Shown: one piece after another, positions 12,869-13,003 of the stretch
Layout: every line of letters begins with the position of its first letter
Numbering within the stretch: the stretch's first letter is position 1
NCBI GenBank assembly: GCA_034660495.1
Contig: JAYEJJ010000193.1
Coordinates: 1-13,003 of the forward strand
Source of the DNA: DATFJZ01 sp034660495
GTDB lineage: Bacteria; Desulfobacterota; Desulfobacteria; Desulfobacterales; Desulfobacteraceae
Direction: 5' to 3'
DNA length: 13,003 nucleotides
The notes under the pieces: model-generated
The model's input: the letters and a program-made list of their open reading frames with translations, nothing else
The model's database searches: none
Told to the model about the DNA's origin: nothing
Made by a program: the position numbers and the translations under genes

Positions 12869-13003
12869 TTTCTATATATACTTGAGTTTTCGAAAAAAAA
12901 TTACGAGTAATGGCATATTTTTTGCTTGTTTTTTATCATTGCTCAATTTATAATTTTTTATAGCAATATTGTTTATTGAATAACATTTTATAATTAATCC
13001 CAT
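12869..13003. other. AT-rich tail with no recognised gene
   Basis: This stretch is very AT-rich. On the minus strand a 43-codon frame runs from the window edge (ATG 13003) to TAG 12872-12874 and shares phase with the transposase; it shows no family signature but could be part of a degraded transposase N-terminus. Confidence 0.3.

Overview
The window reads like an accessory, mobile-element-rich stretch of a bacterial chromosome. The moderate base composition, the REP-type transposases, the extracellular clan CD protease with Ig-like repeats, the coiled-coil and Rpn-type genes and the FGE-type (SUMF1) diversity-generating-retroelement target together suggest a deltaproteobacterial sulfate reducer of the Desulfobacteraceae kind. 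That assignment is an inference from gene style; no rRNA or housekeeping marker is present.

Left part (1-3660). The window opens with the 3' end of an unidentified Lys/Ala/Pro-rich protein gene and a terminator-like hairpin. A dispersed structured repeat follows, then the N-terminal third of a diversity-generating-retroelement (DGR) reverse transcriptase that breaks off before its catalytic core. Facing it on the minus strand are a secreted or membrane coiled-coil protein built from a 21-bp tandem repeat and a PD-(D/E)XK (Rpn-like) nuclease/transposase. Between and beyond them lie scraps: a 189-bp piece of the protease gene found further right, a 43-bp sequence present twice, a lone EF-hand peptide, and the C-terminal end of an FGE-sulfatase-like DGR target whose variable region is packed with AAC codons. 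The RT piece, the AAC-rich target end and the duplicated 43-bp sequence look like the dispersed remains of a DGR.

Centre (3659-7779). Two plus-strand reading frames probably form one gene broken by a one-base deletion near 4900. The product would be a secreted protein of about 1,370 residues: a signal peptide or anchor, a beta-propeller-like region, a series of Ig-like repeats, and a C13/C14-like cysteine protease domain with a visible His-Cys dyad. Its last codons and stop come from a transposon-end repeat.

Right part (7754-13003). Between the protease gene and a convergent ABC-transporter solute-binding-protein gene sits a tandem pair of identical 377-bp elements. Each carries the first 93 codons of a REP-associated tyrosine transposase and 20-bp perfect terminal inverted repeats, and each side is bordered by a ladder of truncated element ends. 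After the solute-binding protein come a second copy of the dispersed structured repeat, a strong terminator, an FGGY kinase that lacks its N-terminus, and an IS transposase that abuts the cut end of the kinase. The kinase and possibly the protease are therefore damaged; the solute-binding protein, Rpn-like nuclease and coiled-coil protein look intact.
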